Shown: positions 8,681 to 18,010, counted from the stretch's first letter. The stretch: DNA of 64,000 nucleotides from Pleionea sediminis (GCF_007570825.1 NZ_SUNB01000001.1:1860001-1924000); one strand, 5' to 3'. Numbers and translations are program-made. Notes: a model not told the origin generated them from the sequence alone.

Positions 8681-9136
8681 ATGTTTCAAACATCTGAATG
8701 TATGCAAGAGTTCTTTCCGAGTGCATTGGTTGAATCTACTAATCAATATTGGCACTCTATGAGACAAACAATTTTATCAAGAGTATTCCAAGTTTGTCTT
8801 TTCGAAATTCACTCTGGATTTGAAAATATTATTTGGACAACAAAATTAGAATGTTTAGAAGATTTGGCTATCGATAAAAATAAGAAAATTGTAAATGTAA
8901 ACATACTCAGTCCTCCAGTGTTAAACAACTCTAGTTCATGGGAGCTCCATCAACTTGAAAAAATAGTCGTGGTTAATTGTGTAAAAAACAACGAAGAGTT
9001 TATTGTTGGATTCGAATACTTATTAGTTGGGAACAAAACGCTCTATGAGTGTTTTGACTCGAGAGTTGAAAGGAGAAGTAATGAGTTAAATCGTCATGTT
9101 TGCTTTTATAAGAGAAATGGGAATTATTACATTTGA
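8681..9136 (+). CDS. Unknown element protein under a repressor-type promoter
   Basis: A protein of about 151 residues (163 if the in-frame TTG at 8,645 after GGCGAG is used). I do not recognise a family. It has no signal peptide or transmembrane helix, is rich in Asn, Glu and aromatic residues, and ends in YKRNGNYYI. Its promoter carries the same operator motif as the XRE regulator gene at the other end of the element, so it is probably co-regulated with element functions rather than with nitrate respiration. The ATG at 8,681 is preferred only because it is an ATG; the TTG is nearer the promoter and has the better ribosome-binding site. Confidence 0.6.
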   Translation: MFQTSECMQEFFPSALVESTNQYWHSMRQTILSRVFQVCLFEIHSGFENIIWTTKLECLEDLAIDKNKKIVNVNILSPPVLNNSSSWELHQLEKIVVVNCVKNNEEFIVGFEYLLVGNKTLYECFDSRVERRSNELNRHVCFYKRNGNYYI

Positions 9137-9213
9137 ATAGTATTCAAAATACGTTTAGATATAAATGATAAATTTCACCTTTAACAATAAGTCCTAAAAG
9201 CATCACTGAAAAG

Positions 9214-9957
9214 TTATTTATTACAATGACATTTTTTATTTTTAGATACTTTTAAAGTTTGAATTGATGAGTTTTTTGCATCATAGATTAGAAGTTTTCC
9301 ATCCAGCGGTTGACCTATATTCAGTATAATTTTTATTACTTCCATTGCTTGTAAACTGCCAATAGTTCCTACGACAGGTCCCATAATTCCTTTGTCAAAA
9401 CAATTTTCATCTAAATTCCCGATGTTTTGATATACACAATCATAGCAAGGAGATGCCTTATTCAAGTTAAAAACACTCAATTGTCCTTCAAAGCGAATAG
9501 CTGAGCCACTCACCATTGGAATCTTAAGTTGAATACTGAGTTCATTCAAAAGTTTACGAGAATTAACGGAGTCCAAACAATCGATTATAAGGTTGCAGTT
9601 AGCAAACTGACTAAAATCATTTATGTTCTCAAGACGTTCTTCAATGAGGTTAATGTCAATATAAGGATTTAAATCTACACAACGCTTGGCGGCCGAACTT
9701 ACTTTAGAATGTCCATTACTTGATAATCCGTGCGCAATTTGTCTATGTAAATTTGAAGTTTCAACTTGATCATGGTCAATTAGGTGAATCTTGCCGATTC
9801 CAGATGCTGCAAGGTATAAAGATACAGGTGAACCAAGTCCACCTATTCCAAAAATTGCAACTTCAGCTCTCTTTAATGCTAACTGCCCAACTTCATCAAC
9901 TTCGGGAAGTATAACTTGCCGCGCATAATGTAAAAGTTCTTTCGTATCAAGTTCCAT
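9214..9957 (-). CDS. moeB: Molybdopterin-synthase adenylyltransferase MoeB (HesA/MoeB/ThiF family)
   Basis: This 247-residue cytoplasmic enzyme adenylates the C-terminal Gly-Gly of MoaD so that it can be thiocarboxylated for molybdopterin synthesis. It shows the nucleotide loop GIGGLGSPV (about residues 37-45), the Asp/Arg-containing LIDHDQVETSNLHRQ segment, and two zinc Cys pairs (CYDC about 172-175 and CHC near the C-terminus). It is the last gene of narL-moeA-moeB; its ATG overlaps the moeA stop by one base (TAATG). Its substrate MoaD is encoded in the same element at 40,476. Confidence 0.9.
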   Translation of the reverse strand: MELDTKELLHYARQVILPEVDEVGQLALKRAEVAIFGIGGLGSPVSLYLAASGIGKIHLIDHDQVETSNLHRQIAHGLSSNGHSKVSSAAKRCVDLNPYIDINLIEERLENINDFSQFANCNLIIDCLDSVNSRKLLNELSIQLKIPMVSGSAIRFEGQLSVFNLNKASPCYDCVYQNIGNLDENCFDKGIMGPVVGTIGSLQAMEVIKIILNIGQPLDGKLLIYDAKNSSIQTLKVSKNKKCHCNK

Positions 9958-11219
9958 TAAGACTCCACAAAAAGTAAATCATTGAATCTTTGAACTTTGA
10001 CCAACTCACCAACTTCTACGCATTCAGCTTCTGGTTCTAAAACTATAAACCCATTGGCTTGGCTCATTGATGATAACACTCCCGAGCTTTGATTTCTGAT
10101 TGGTGATGCTTCCCATCGAAATGTATCGTTTAAACTAATATATGCACGTTGGAACTCATAACGGCCTCGTGACTTTTGAATTTTTCTAGTAAGTCGAGCG
10201 TAATAATAGCCTGGATCTTTGGCGAGTTGCCCCTGCAACTTTCGAAGAAAAGGGAGTCCCAACTGCATTAGAGTTACCATACTAGAGACAGGGTTTCCTG
10301 GTAATCCGATAAAATGACAGTCTCCAATATTTCCAAACGCGAATGGTTTCCCTGGCTTCATTGCCACTTTCCAAAGTGAAATATTTCCCAGCTGCTCAAC
10401 TATGCTCTTTATATAGTCCGCTTCACCGACAGAGACACCTCCAGATGTAATGATCACATCCACCTTTTTACTTGCGTTGTTCAGTGCGTTACTAATTACA
10501 TCAGGAGCATCGGGTAATATCCCTAGATCGGTTACTTGAAAGCCGCACTGCTTTAAAATACTTATTGTCGTGTGTCTATTACTATCATATATCTTACCTG
10601 CTTCTAATGCTTCGTTTGAATCTATGAGTTCATCTCCAGAAGAGAATACTGCAATTTTTATGGAGTCGAAGATTTCGATCTCACGAACTCCCAATGACGA
10701 AAGTAAACCGATATCAGCAGCAGTAAGCTTTCGTCCAGGTTCTAGTATTGTTTGATTAACCTTAATATCGTCACCTGCGGCCCGAATATTTACTGGCGTA
10801 CTAGGGATTTTATTAAAAAATATCATTTCATTAATTTTTGCTATACCTTGTTGCGATGTATCTTCTTGCTTGATAACACAATCTGCACCCTTTGGTACCA
10901 TAGCTCCTGTCATTATTCGTACACATTCGCCTTGTCCTATATCTCCCTCGTATGGAGCTCCCGCAAACGATTTGCCAACTAAAACAGCTTTGTTGTCACG
11001 TAGTACATCGTTCAAACGTACTGCATACCCATCCATAGCAGAGTTGTCGAAACCAGGAACATTTATTGGAGAGCAAATCTTTTCTGCCAGAGTGGAGTTT
11101 AGAGCTTTACTTATTAGAACATTACTCGTCTTAGTAATTGAGCTGGCATGCTCTAGCAATTTTTCTTTTGCTTGAGCAAATGTCATTAAGCCTTTTTGAA
11201 AACAGCAATCTGAAGTCAT
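9957..11219 (-). CDS. moeA: Molybdopterin molybdenumtransferase MoeA
   Basis: This 420-residue enzyme inserts molybdenum into adenylated molybdopterin, the last step of Mo-MPT formation. Typical blocks are VPGFDNSAMDGYAVR (about residues 52-66), the IMTGAMVPKGADCVIKQED segment, SSGDELI, the MoCF-fold TSGGVSVGEADYIK and GLPGNPVSSMV, then the C-terminal beta domain. The start at 11,219 is kept because family members begin with a similar xxGLM stretch; an internal ATG at 11,186 has the better ribosome-binding site (AAAAGG). It follows narL by 25 bases, so it is probably transcribed with it. Confidence 0.93.
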   Translation of the reverse strand: MTSDCCFQKGLMTFAQAKEKLLEHASSITKTSNVLISKALNSTLAEKICSPINVPGFDNSAMDGYAVRLNDVLRDNKAVLVGKSFAGAPYEGDIGQGECVRIMTGAMVPKGADCVIKQEDTSQQGIAKINEMIFFNKIPSTPVNIRAAGDDIKVNQTILEPGRKLTAADIGLLSSLGVREIEIFDSIKIAVFSSGDELIDSNEALEAGKIYDSNRHTTISILKQCGFQVTDLGILPDAPDVISNALNNASKKVDVIITSGGVSVGEADYIKSIVEQLGNISLWKVAMKPGKPFAFGNIGDCHFIGLPGNPVSSMVTLMQLGLPFLRKLQGQLAKDPGYYYARLTRKIQKSRGRYEFQRAYISLNDTFRWEASPIRNQSSGVLSSMSQANGFIVLEPEAECVEVGELVKVQRFNDLLFVES

Positions 11220-11244
11220 ATTTAAATGTCCGAATTAAACCTAA

Positions 11245-11892
11245 TTATTTTCTCTTTTGACTGACCATCCAAACAGCAGCTTCAACTCGTGACTTCATGT
11301 TCAGTTTTTTTAATAAATGCTTCACGTGAACTTTTACTGTTCCATCTGAAATATCCAATTCACGGGCAATTAATTTATTGCTTAAGCCCCGTGATATTCG
11401 ATTTAGTATTTCCAATTCTCGACTGGTAAGTGAAGACAATAAATTACCATTATCTTTATCGGGCTTTCTTAATGCTGTTGCTAATACTTCTGTTAGTCGC
11501 TCACTTATGGCCAACTTTCCAATTGTAGCGGCCTTGATTTTTTCAATAATATCTTCTGGATCCATATCTTTTAAAAGATATCCATCAGCTCCTGCTCTAA
11601 TGCAATCAATCACATCCGCATCGTTATCTGAAACTGTAAGCATAATAATCTTCGATGAGATACCCATTGCACGCAAAGAACGGAGAGTTTCGAGCCCGTC
11701 CATTCCTTGCATATTGAGGTCTAGAATAATAAGATCGGGCTCTTCTGGTATGTTTTTCAATTGATGAATGGCGTCCTCACCTGAACTTGCTTCTCCAATT
11801 GAAACTAAATCATCTTCCATTTCAATTAACTGATGGACACCTTTTCGGAAAAGAGGGTGATCATCAATCATAAACACACTTGCTGCACTCAT
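11245..11892 (-). CDS. narL: Nitrate/nitrite response regulator NarL
   Basis: This 215-residue response regulator partners with NarX (17,794-15,971). The receiver domain has the acidic pair DD near residue 11 and the phospho-Asp in LIILDLNMQGMDG (about 61). The C-terminal LuxR-type helix-turn-helix is LTSRELEILNRISRGLSNKL followed by IARELDISDGTVKVHVKHLL. It binds heptamer pairs at nitrate genes, and such pairs are seen before narG and the narK genes here. It is separated from narX by narK and a decarboxylase gene, an unusual split. It heads narL-moeA-moeB and is divergent from narK. Confidence 0.9.
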   Translation of the reverse strand: MSAASVFMIDDHPLFRKGVHQLIEMEDDLVSIGEASSGEDAIHQLKNIPEEPDLIILDLNMQGMDGLETLRSLRAMGISSKIIMLTVSDNDADVIDCIRAGADGYLLKDMDPEDIIEKIKAATIGKLAISERLTEVLATALRKPDKDNGNLLSSLTSRELEILNRISRGLSNKLIARELDISDGTVKVHVKHLLKKLNMKSRVEAAVWMVSQKRK

Positions 11893-11972
11893 AAGTATTC
11901 CCGAATTATAATGTTACTAATATAGATTATCTGTGTATGCGTATACGAAAAGCAAGTGTGGGAACTATTTCT

Positions 11973-11986
11973 TTGACCTGAATCAA
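11973..11986. promoter_or_regulatory. FNR-type site between narL and narK
   Basis: TTGAC-CTGA-ATCAA matches the FNR consensus TTGAT-N4-ATCAA at 9 of 10 positions. It is about 87 bases upstream of the narL start and about 257 upstream of narK. It could place narL-moeA-moeB under oxygen control through the host FNR. Confidence 0.75.
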
Positions 11987-12073
11987 TTTTTAACTCTCTG
12001 CTTGGTCGCTAGCGCATACGCATAATGTACTGGTTTCTATATGCCATAGGAAGTACCAATACTAATCAATACC

Positions 12074-12089
12074 TACCTAAAAATAGGTA
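12074..12089. promoter_or_regulatory. Palindrome TACCTA-N4-TAGGTA in the narK promoter
   Basis: TACCTAAAAATAGGTA has the 7-2-7 geometry of paired NarL heptamers, and one half (TACCTAT on the minus strand) fits TACYYMT. A near copy occurs 75 bases downstream, so this is probably a NarL operator of narK. Confidence 0.55.
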
Positions 12090-12148
12090 GTTTCAGAGGT
12101 TATTATGTGCAAATTTTAGAAGTAAGTAGATTAGACACAATTACTTCC

Positions 12149-12163
12149 TACCTAAAATAGGTA
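12149..12163. promoter_or_regulatory. Second palindrome TACCTA-N3-TAGGTA before narK
   Basis: TACCTAAAATAGGTA repeats the upstream palindrome with one base less in the centre. It lies 73 bases before the narK ATG. The different spacing makes it a less ideal NarL 7-2-7 site, and a short hairpin is the alternative. Confidence 0.5.
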
Positions 12164-12236
12164 ATTGTTTTTAATGTTGCGCTTTATGATAGTTGGCCTT
12201 GTTCTTACATAAACCAGATTTTTTCCGGAGTAAATT

Positions 12237-13850
12237 ATGGCCGACTTAGAAAAATGGGATCCCGAAGACAGCGCTTTCTGGGAATCTAATGGTAAAAAAA
12301 TAGCGAATAGAAATCTTTGGATTTCTATTCCAAGTCTACTATGTGGATTCGCCGTGTGGTTGTACTGGGGTATTATAACAGTGCAAATGTTGAACTTAGG
12401 GTTCCCATTTGCAAAGTCTGAGCTGTTTACCTTAATGGCAATCTCTGGATTGACTGGCGCAACACTCCGTATTCCGAGTAGCTTTTTCATTAGATTGTGT
12501 GGTGGTCGTAATACAATATTTTTTACTACTGCATTGCTAATGATACCTGCTTTTGGTGCAGGCATTGCGCTCCAAGATAAAAATACACCGCTGTGGATTT
12601 TTCAGGCGTTAGCATTACTCTCGGGAATCGGAGGGGGGAACTTCGCAGCATCTATGTCTAATATCAGTTTCTTCTATCCAAAAAAACAGCAAGGATTAGC
12701 TCTGGGGTTAAACGCTGGCTTAGGCAATTTTGGTGTAACAACTATGCAAATTCTTGTTCCACTATTTATGACCTTTGGCGCTTTTGGTGCAATGGGCGGC
12801 GACCCTATGATTTTGGTTAATTCGTCAGGAACACTGATTGGAAAAATTGAAGCAGGATCTGAAACTTGGATTCAAAATGCTGGGTTCGTTTGGTTATTAT
12901 TCTTGGTTCCGCTAGCGTTTTTTGGTTGGTTTGGTATGAATAATATTCGTACCAAAGAAGTGTCTCCTGATATAGGTAATCCGATTTCTTCATTTATGAC
13001 TATCAGCTTTATGTTGCTTATCGGTTTTATCACAGCGGCCGTTGGGTTGTGGTTAATGCTTCCAGAAAAAGCGAATGGCTCTGGTTTTGGCGTCCCAAAA
13101 GAGCTGGTGCTTGTTGGTGTAATTGGTGCAACGGTCTTTGCTTTAAAGATATTGCCTGGGCAAATTCGACAGTCACTCGATCGCCAATACAAAATATTTA
13201 ATAATAAACATACTTGGGTAATGAGTATTATCTACACCATGACATTTGGCTCTTTTATTGGCTTTGCAGCATCGTTTCCGTTGGCAATCAAAGTTATCTT
13301 TGGTTATAGCCATGTTATGGTTGATGGCGTGATGACTCATAACACCATTAATCCTAACGGACCAAGTGCATTAATGTATGCTTGGATGGGACCTTTTATA
13401 GGCGCACTTATTCGTCCTGTTGGTGGTTGGATTTCAGATAAATTAGGCGGTGCATTAGTGACCCAAGTATGCTCAGTCATTATGGTTGGTGCGGCGTTAG
13501 GGGTTGCCTATTACATGAAAGCTGCTTATGCCTCGGCAACACCAGAAGAGTTCTTTATTCCGTTCTTTATTTTATTTCTGATTCTATTTGCTGCGACAGG
13601 AATTGGTAATGGATCAACATTTCGAACAATTGCTATGGTATTTCCAAAAGAGCAAGCTGGACCGGTGTTGGGATGGACATCTGCCGTTGCAGCATACGGA
13701 GCGTTTTATATTCCGAAAGTTATTGGTGAGCAGATTACTGCAACTACTCCAGAAGTAGCCCTAATTGGATTCGCAATTTTCTATGGAGTTTGCCTGTTCA
13801 TTAACTGGTGGTTCTATCTTCGTAGATCAGGCGAGTTTTATAACCCTTAA
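12237..13850 (+). CDS. narK: Nitrate/nitrite MFS transporter NarK (long form)
   Basis: This 537-residue inner-membrane major-facilitator protein, with twelve predicted helices, should import nitrate or exchange it for nitrite. The nitrate-signature stretches ALLSGIGGGNFAASMSNISF (about residues 122-141) and, in the second half, FAATGIGNGSTFRTIAMVF are conserved. The cytoplasmic loops and the region after helix 5 are longer than in the 463-residue E. coli NarK. The ATG follows CCGGAG. It is divergent from narL, with FNR- and NarL-type sites between, and ends at a strong terminator. It is one of three NarK paralogues in the element. Confidence 0.9.
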   Translation: MADLEKWDPEDSAFWESNGKKIANRNLWISIPSLLCGFAVWLYWGIITVQMLNLGFPFAKSELFTLMAISGLTGATLRIPSSFFIRLCGGRNTIFFTTALLMIPAFGAGIALQDKNTPLWIFQALALLSGIGGGNFAASMSNISFFYPKKQQGLALGLNAGLGNFGVTTMQILVPLFMTFGAFGAMGGDPMILVNSSGTLIGKIEAGSETWIQNAGFVWLLFLVPLAFFGWFGMNNIRTKEVSPDIGNPISSFMTISFMLLIGFITAAVGLWLMLPEKANGSGFGVPKELVLVGVIGATVFALKILPGQIRQSLDRQYKIFNNKHTWVMSIIYTMTFGSFIGFAASFPLAIKVIFGYSHVMVDGVMTHNTINPNGPSALMYAWMGPFIGALIRPVGGWISDKLGGALVTQVCSVIMVGAALGVAYYMKAAYASATPEEFFIPFFILFLILFAATGIGNGSTFRTIAMVFPKEQAGPVLGWTSAVAAYGAFYIPKVIGEQITATTPEVALIGFAIFYGVCLFINWWFYLRRSGEFYNP

Positions 13851-13870
13851 ACTCATTCAGTGACAACATT

Positions 13871-13894
13871 GGCCAATATATATTGGCCTTTTTT
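13871..13894 (+). terminator. Rho-independent terminator after narK
   Basis: GGCCAATAT/ATATTGGCC is a perfect self-complementary 18-base block (13,871-13,888) followed by TTTTTT. It isolates narK from the decarboxylase gene downstream. Confidence 0.85.
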
Positions 13895-13974
13895 ATGAAT
13901 AGTGAAGTACCTTATCCCGTGAATCGAAAAGAATGGGTGATGGGCTGATAAACCAGAAAATTTGAGTTTTAACT

Positions 13975-15792
13975 ATGCCAACAATAGCTGAAAACTTTGG
14001 TCATAAGTACGACAGCAAGTTGAAAACACTCGCCGAACAAATGGTTGAGGTGATGCAGCTGTTCTCGATTAATTCCATTTATGGTATTGGTGGAGACTTC
14101 GTTGCAAATTTAATCAAAGGATTGGAAAGTCAAATTACAATAAAATCTGCCAGCAACGAAATGCACGCCGCCTTTTGTGCTTGCGGGCAAGCGGAAGTGA
14201 CTGGCATGGGTTGTGTGTTAGTAACCTATACGGTTGGTAGTTTACCTTGTCTGTCGGCAGCTGCTTTAGCAAAAGCAGAACGACTTCCTCTAGTAATTCT
14301 TTCGGGGGCACCGGGTGAAAGCGAGATTGATAGAGTTGCCCTTCATCATGTTTCTAGTTCAGGTAATGAGTGGAATATCAACTACGACGCCGCGCTCAAT
14401 GCGTTTAATGCTATCGGTGTTAAGTCGATTCGTTTACAGGGTGCTCGCAATCCTGAACAACCATCGATGGCTGGTGCACAGTTTTTCAATGCGGTAAAAC
14501 ACGCATATCTCGAACGACAACCGGTATTTATTGAAGTACCACGTGATATAATATATGCACCCACACAAACATTAAATTTGCCCTGCAAAAAAGAAGAACT
14601 GCATTGCGAACATATATTGTTAAGTGGTGCCGATGACATAACCGCCCACGTAATCGAGAAATTGCAGCAGTCAAAATCGCCATTGGTGTTGGTCGGAGAA
14701 AACATTAAACATAATTCGCCGCTTAAAGATCGCCTGTATTACTTTTGCAAAGCGAGTGGTATTCCTATGGTATCGAACTGGTTGGCTCGTGGAATCTATG
14801 CCGATGACGAGATCCATTTGGGGGTTTACAATGGCGCCTTCACCATGCCTGAGTTGCGCAAGCTGGTGGAGCAAGGTGTCGATTATATTCTGGAAATTGA
14901 AACCAGCATTATTCCGCAAGATACCAGTAGAGCATTTCTTAGCAACACCGATTTCATTGCCAGCTTTGCAAATAAAACGGTACTAAAAGGCACAATTGAA
15001 CGATCGCAAGGGCTTTATCAGATTATAAAAACAGTATCAAAGCAATCGTTTAGCTTTAACAATAATGCATTAATAGAATCTTTTCTTGCATCACGCCACA
15101 ATCGACTTCTATATAAAGATGACCTTGATTCAAGTAAAAAAATATCACTTAAAAACCTCGCAGCTGTAATTAATGCTGTCACTGAAAAATTACCTTATGG
15201 TGTCATCTATTTACCGGAAGTAGGAAACTCTTTGTTTCTTTCTTATTCACTTATTAACCGTGCCACACAAACTGGCCGTAGTTGGTTATCGAATCCTTGG
15301 TACGCCGCTATGGGGACAAGCATACCTTATGCGCGTGCATTGGGTGAGTACTTAAAGGATAACAACCTAAATGATCGTGTTTTGATTATATGCGGTGATG
15401 GCGGATTTAATTTTCAGCACAACGAACTAGTTCATTGCTTGAAGAATAATATTCCATTAACAATTATTTATTTACGTAACAATATTTTTCATTTGGGAAA
15501 ATTGAGTGAGTCAGAAATTTATCAGTCGAATGCAAATGAATATGACCTACAATCTCAAGTCAAAGCATATGGAGGTTTTTACTCTAAACCTGAATCCATA
15601 GCTGATTTTCGAAAAATATTGGCCGCTAGATTGAATTCCAATTTAAGCGTGCAAATTATCGAACTTATTGTTTCCGATTTGTTCGATGAACTCCCCGAAG
15701 AAATTCAGTGGCTTAATCACTATATAGGTGCAAAAAACGGAAACTTTAAATCCAATGAGATTTGGGAAAAGCACATGCGCGGAGAGGATTGA
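13975..15792 (+). CDS. Thiamine-pyrophosphate-dependent 2-keto-acid decarboxylase (pyruvate/indolepyruvate decarboxylase-like)
   Basis: This 605-residue protein has the three-domain TPP decarboxylase layout. Catalytic residues can be placed: Asp41 in GGDF, Glu62 in SASNEM (activates the thiazolium), and the His124-His125 pair in ALHHV that separates PDC/IPDC types from acetolactate synthases. The TPP-Mg motif GDG-N(about 25)-NN is at residues 474-503. The N-terminal Pyr domain, middle domain and C-terminal PP domain are all present. It sits alone between narK and narX, preceded by the narK terminator, so it probably has its own promoter. Substrate is unknown; a link to fermentation under nitrate-limited anoxia is only inference. 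Confidence 0.8.
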   Translation: MPTIAENFGHKYDSKLKTLAEQMVEVMQLFSINSIYGIGGDFVANLIKGLESQITIKSASNEMHAAFCACGQAEVTGMGCVLVTYTVGSLPCLSAAALAKAERLPLVILSGAPGESEIDRVALHHVSSSGNEWNINYDAALNAFNAIGVKSIRLQGARNPEQPSMAGAQFFNAVKHAYLERQPVFIEVPRDIIYAPTQTLNLPCKKEELHCEHILLSGADDITAHVIEKLQQSKSPLVLVGENIKHNSPLKDRLYYFCKASGIPMVSNWLARGIYADDEIHLGVYNGAFTMPELRKLVEQGVDYILEIETSIIPQDTSRAFLSNTDFIASFANKTVLKGTIERSQGLYQIIKTVSKQSFSFNNNALIESFLASRHNRLLYKDDLDSSKKISLKNLAAVINAVTEKLPYGVIYLPEVGNSLFLSYSLINRATQTGRSWLSNPWYAAMGTSIPYARALGEYLKDNNLNDRVLIICGDGGFNFQHNELVHCLKNNIPLTIIYLRNNIFHLGKLSESEIYQSNANEYDLQSQVKAYGGFYSKPESIADFRKILAARLNSNLSVQIIELIVSDLFDELPEEIQWLNHYIGAKNGNFKSNEIWEKHMRGED

Positions 15793-15970
15793 GAAATATA
15801 ATTACTTCGACTATCGCTTGATAGTATAAAAGCTCAGCATCGGGAAATAGTTCATACACTGTGATCAATAGCAACCTACAGCGTAAGCTTGATATATGCG
15901 GTGTAACGATAGTAAATAATAAAATTATAAAGGCTATATGTAATCTATTTTATAGATTAGTTAATTGCCT

Positions 15971-17794
15971 CTAACTTCTCAAGTAACTCGGTAAAAATTT
16001 GAAAAATACACCTGTTCCCTGATTCAATCTCTGAATTTTTAGTGAGCCATTTAGATTGCGTCCACGCTCTTGCATTATAGCTAAACCGTAGTGGTTCACT
16101 TTTTCAGGCGATTCGGGTATACCAATACCATTATCAATAATAGACAGTTCTACATCTTTTTGCTCTCCTTGCTTAAACTCAATGGTCACTTGATTGCCTT
16201 GTGAATGATGAATTGCATTTTGAGTGGCTTCTCGTACTAGTTGCAATAAGTGGATTTCTTCATTCGGTGTAAAAGGAACGTTGCTAACCTTGTATTGCAA
16301 TTTAATGGTAAATTCCGGACGTTGTTCTTTAAATTGCTCGACTGTTTCATCAAGTGCAGATTGTAAGCCAACTCCAGAAAGTTGTAAGCGAAAAGTTGTA
16401 AGAAGCTCGCGTAGTTGGCGATATGCGGAGTTTAGCCCTTCTTGTAATTCCTCAATCACTTCAGCAACAATCATTTCTTGACCGTCTTTAGCTACGGCCC
16501 GCTTTAATCGAGTTACTTGTATTTTTAAGTAAGACAATGCTTGAGCTAATGAATCGTGTAATTCTCGAGCGATCGTTGTACGTTCCGTCATCAAGGCCAT
16601 GCGACGCTCTTGGTCAGCTTGGTTTTTGAAGCTAAGTGATAATGCAACTAAATCAGAGAATGATTCAAGAATTTGTTCCTGCCAGAGCTCTAGTTTTTCA
16701 TTTGGCTGTAAAGTACAAGTGAGAACTCCATAATTGATGTCATTCTTTTTTAGCTGAAAAGAAATTACGGGAAGTTCACCTGTAAAAGGAGCGCCTTCTA
16801 AGCAAGTGGCACAGTTAACGGGCTTACATTCTGGATTATGACATTCCAGATCCGTAAGCACATGTAAAAAAGGTTGAGTTCCATCGGCAGTTGTTAAGCA
16901 CAGATCAATGGATTTTAACTGGGTAATCTTAGAAAGGTGATCTGTCCACAACTCAAAGTCCATTTCTTCCGACTTTTTTGCTGTTATTTCTTTAGATGCG
17001 TTTAATAAAAACTCCAAAGCGTTTCGACTTCGCTGTAATTCGAAAGTCTTTTCCTCAACTCTTTTTTCCAACTTTCCGTACATTTGAGACAGAGCGCCGG
17101 ACATTTTATTTATGGTATCCGCGAGAATTCCTAGCTCATCACTATTTTTTACATTGACCTGAGCGGTAAAGTCTCCGCCACTTATTTTTCTTGCCGATTG
17201 TGTAAGCTCATGGAGCGGGAATTCTACCGTCCGTCGTAAGGAAGTTAACGCAAAGTAAACTAGAACAAAAGTGCTGAATAGTGCAATAACTTGTATTAAA
17301 CGTAACAGTCTAATTTTTCGCTCTGCCTCGGATTGGTAGTAAGAAACTAGCAGGTCTACCTGCTCGACAAATTCATTCGCTATGATTTGCGAATCCTTAG
17401 AGTCAAGAGCTCCTTCTTCTAATTTTATTAATGCGGGTTTAAATCTGTCATTCCAAAGTTTTTTCACCTTTTCATACTGATTGGATATTTCCGACTCAGA
17501 CGATTTATATACTTCGAGTTTTAACGTGGGAGAGTTGAGGCTTCGCTCAAATTTTTCGAGCGAGATTAAGAATACCTCTAGTTTATTTGAATCTGAACTT
17601 TGAATAACTAGGTTATTTAGCATTTTGTAACTTTGCATTCGTAGAGAACCTGACAAGTTCACTGCCGCAGCATCATTGTCTGCCATTTCTGAAATTAAGA
17701 ATGACGATATCATGCTGGATAGTGCCAACGCTATAAGAAGGCTCATCATAGTGCCTATGCGAAAGATTATTGAGTCTTGAATTCGTTTGAACAT
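15971..17794 (-). CDS. narX: Nitrate/nitrite sensor histidine kinase NarX
   Basis: This membrane sensor of about 607 residues phosphorylates NarL. Helix 1 (about residues 8-30) is followed by the nitrate-binding P-box, seen as AAAVNLSGSLRMQSYKM. A periplasmic helical bundle, helix 2, a HAMP domain and a Cys-rich central module (CHNPEC...NCATC) come next. The catalytic part is of the HPK7/NarX type: phospho-His in ARELHDSLAQ, N-box in REATQNAIHHS and G-box in DNGIGIP. The start at 17,794 (MFKRIQDS) aligns with E. coli NarX, which begins MLKR; an in-frame TTG at 17,833 would add 13 non-conserved residues. It is divergent from narG. Confidence 0.92.
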   Translation of the reverse strand: MFKRIQDSIIFRIGTMMSLLIALALSSMISSFLISEMADNDAAAVNLSGSLRMQSYKMLNNLVIQSSDSNKLEVFLISLEKFERSLNSPTLKLEVYKSSESEISNQYEKVKKLWNDRFKPALIKLEEGALDSKDSQIIANEFVEQVDLLVSYYQSEAERKIRLLRLIQVIALFSTFVLVYFALTSLRRTVEFPLHELTQSARKISGGDFTAQVNVKNSDELGILADTINKMSGALSQMYGKLEKRVEEKTFELQRSRNALEFLLNASKEITAKKSEEMDFELWTDHLSKITQLKSIDLCLTTADGTQPFLHVLTDLECHNPECKPVNCATCLEGAPFTGELPVISFQLKKNDINYGVLTCTLQPNEKLELWQEQILESFSDLVALSLSFKNQADQERRMALMTERTTIARELHDSLAQALSYLKIQVTRLKRAVAKDGQEMIVAEVIEELQEGLNSAYRQLRELLTTFRLQLSGVGLQSALDETVEQFKEQRPEFTIKLQYKVSNVPFTPNEEIHLLQLVREATQNAIHHSQGNQVTIEFKQGEQKDVELSIIDNGIGIPESPEKVNHYGLAIMQERGRNLNGSLKIQRLNQGTGVFFKFLPSYLRS

Positions 17795-17943
17795 CAATTT
17801 TGTTACCAAATGATAATTACTCTTATTTACCAAATAGAATCTTTTGGAGTACCACCAAAGAGTCTAGTTTATTAAAAAACGGACTGATTTCTTAATACTT
17901 TCGCTGCAAGGCTCAAAATGAACGGCTTTTTAAAGAAGCGCAT

Positions 17944-17959
17944 TACCCCTTAAGTGGTA
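17944..17959. promoter_or_regulatory. NarL 7-2-7 site upstream of narG
   Basis: TACCCCT-TA-AGTGGTA is a pair of inverted NarL heptamers. The first fits TACYYMT exactly; the second reads TACCACT on the other strand (one mismatch). It lies 38 bases upstream of the FNR box, the arrangement expected for nitrate-plus-anaerobiosis activation. Confidence 0.75.
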
Positions 17960-17996
17960 GATCTGAAGTAGAGCCAAATTTTCCCGCTGCTGCGAT

Positions 17997-18010
17997 TTGA
18001 TCTGCATCAA
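17997..18010. promoter_or_regulatory. FNR box of the narG promoter
   Basis: TTGAT-CTGC-ATCAA is a perfect match to the FNR consensus. It is about 135 bases before the narG ATG, so activation from near -41.5 would start transcription near 18,045. Nothing else is recognisable in 17,795-18,145 apart from the NarL pair. Confidence 0.88.
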
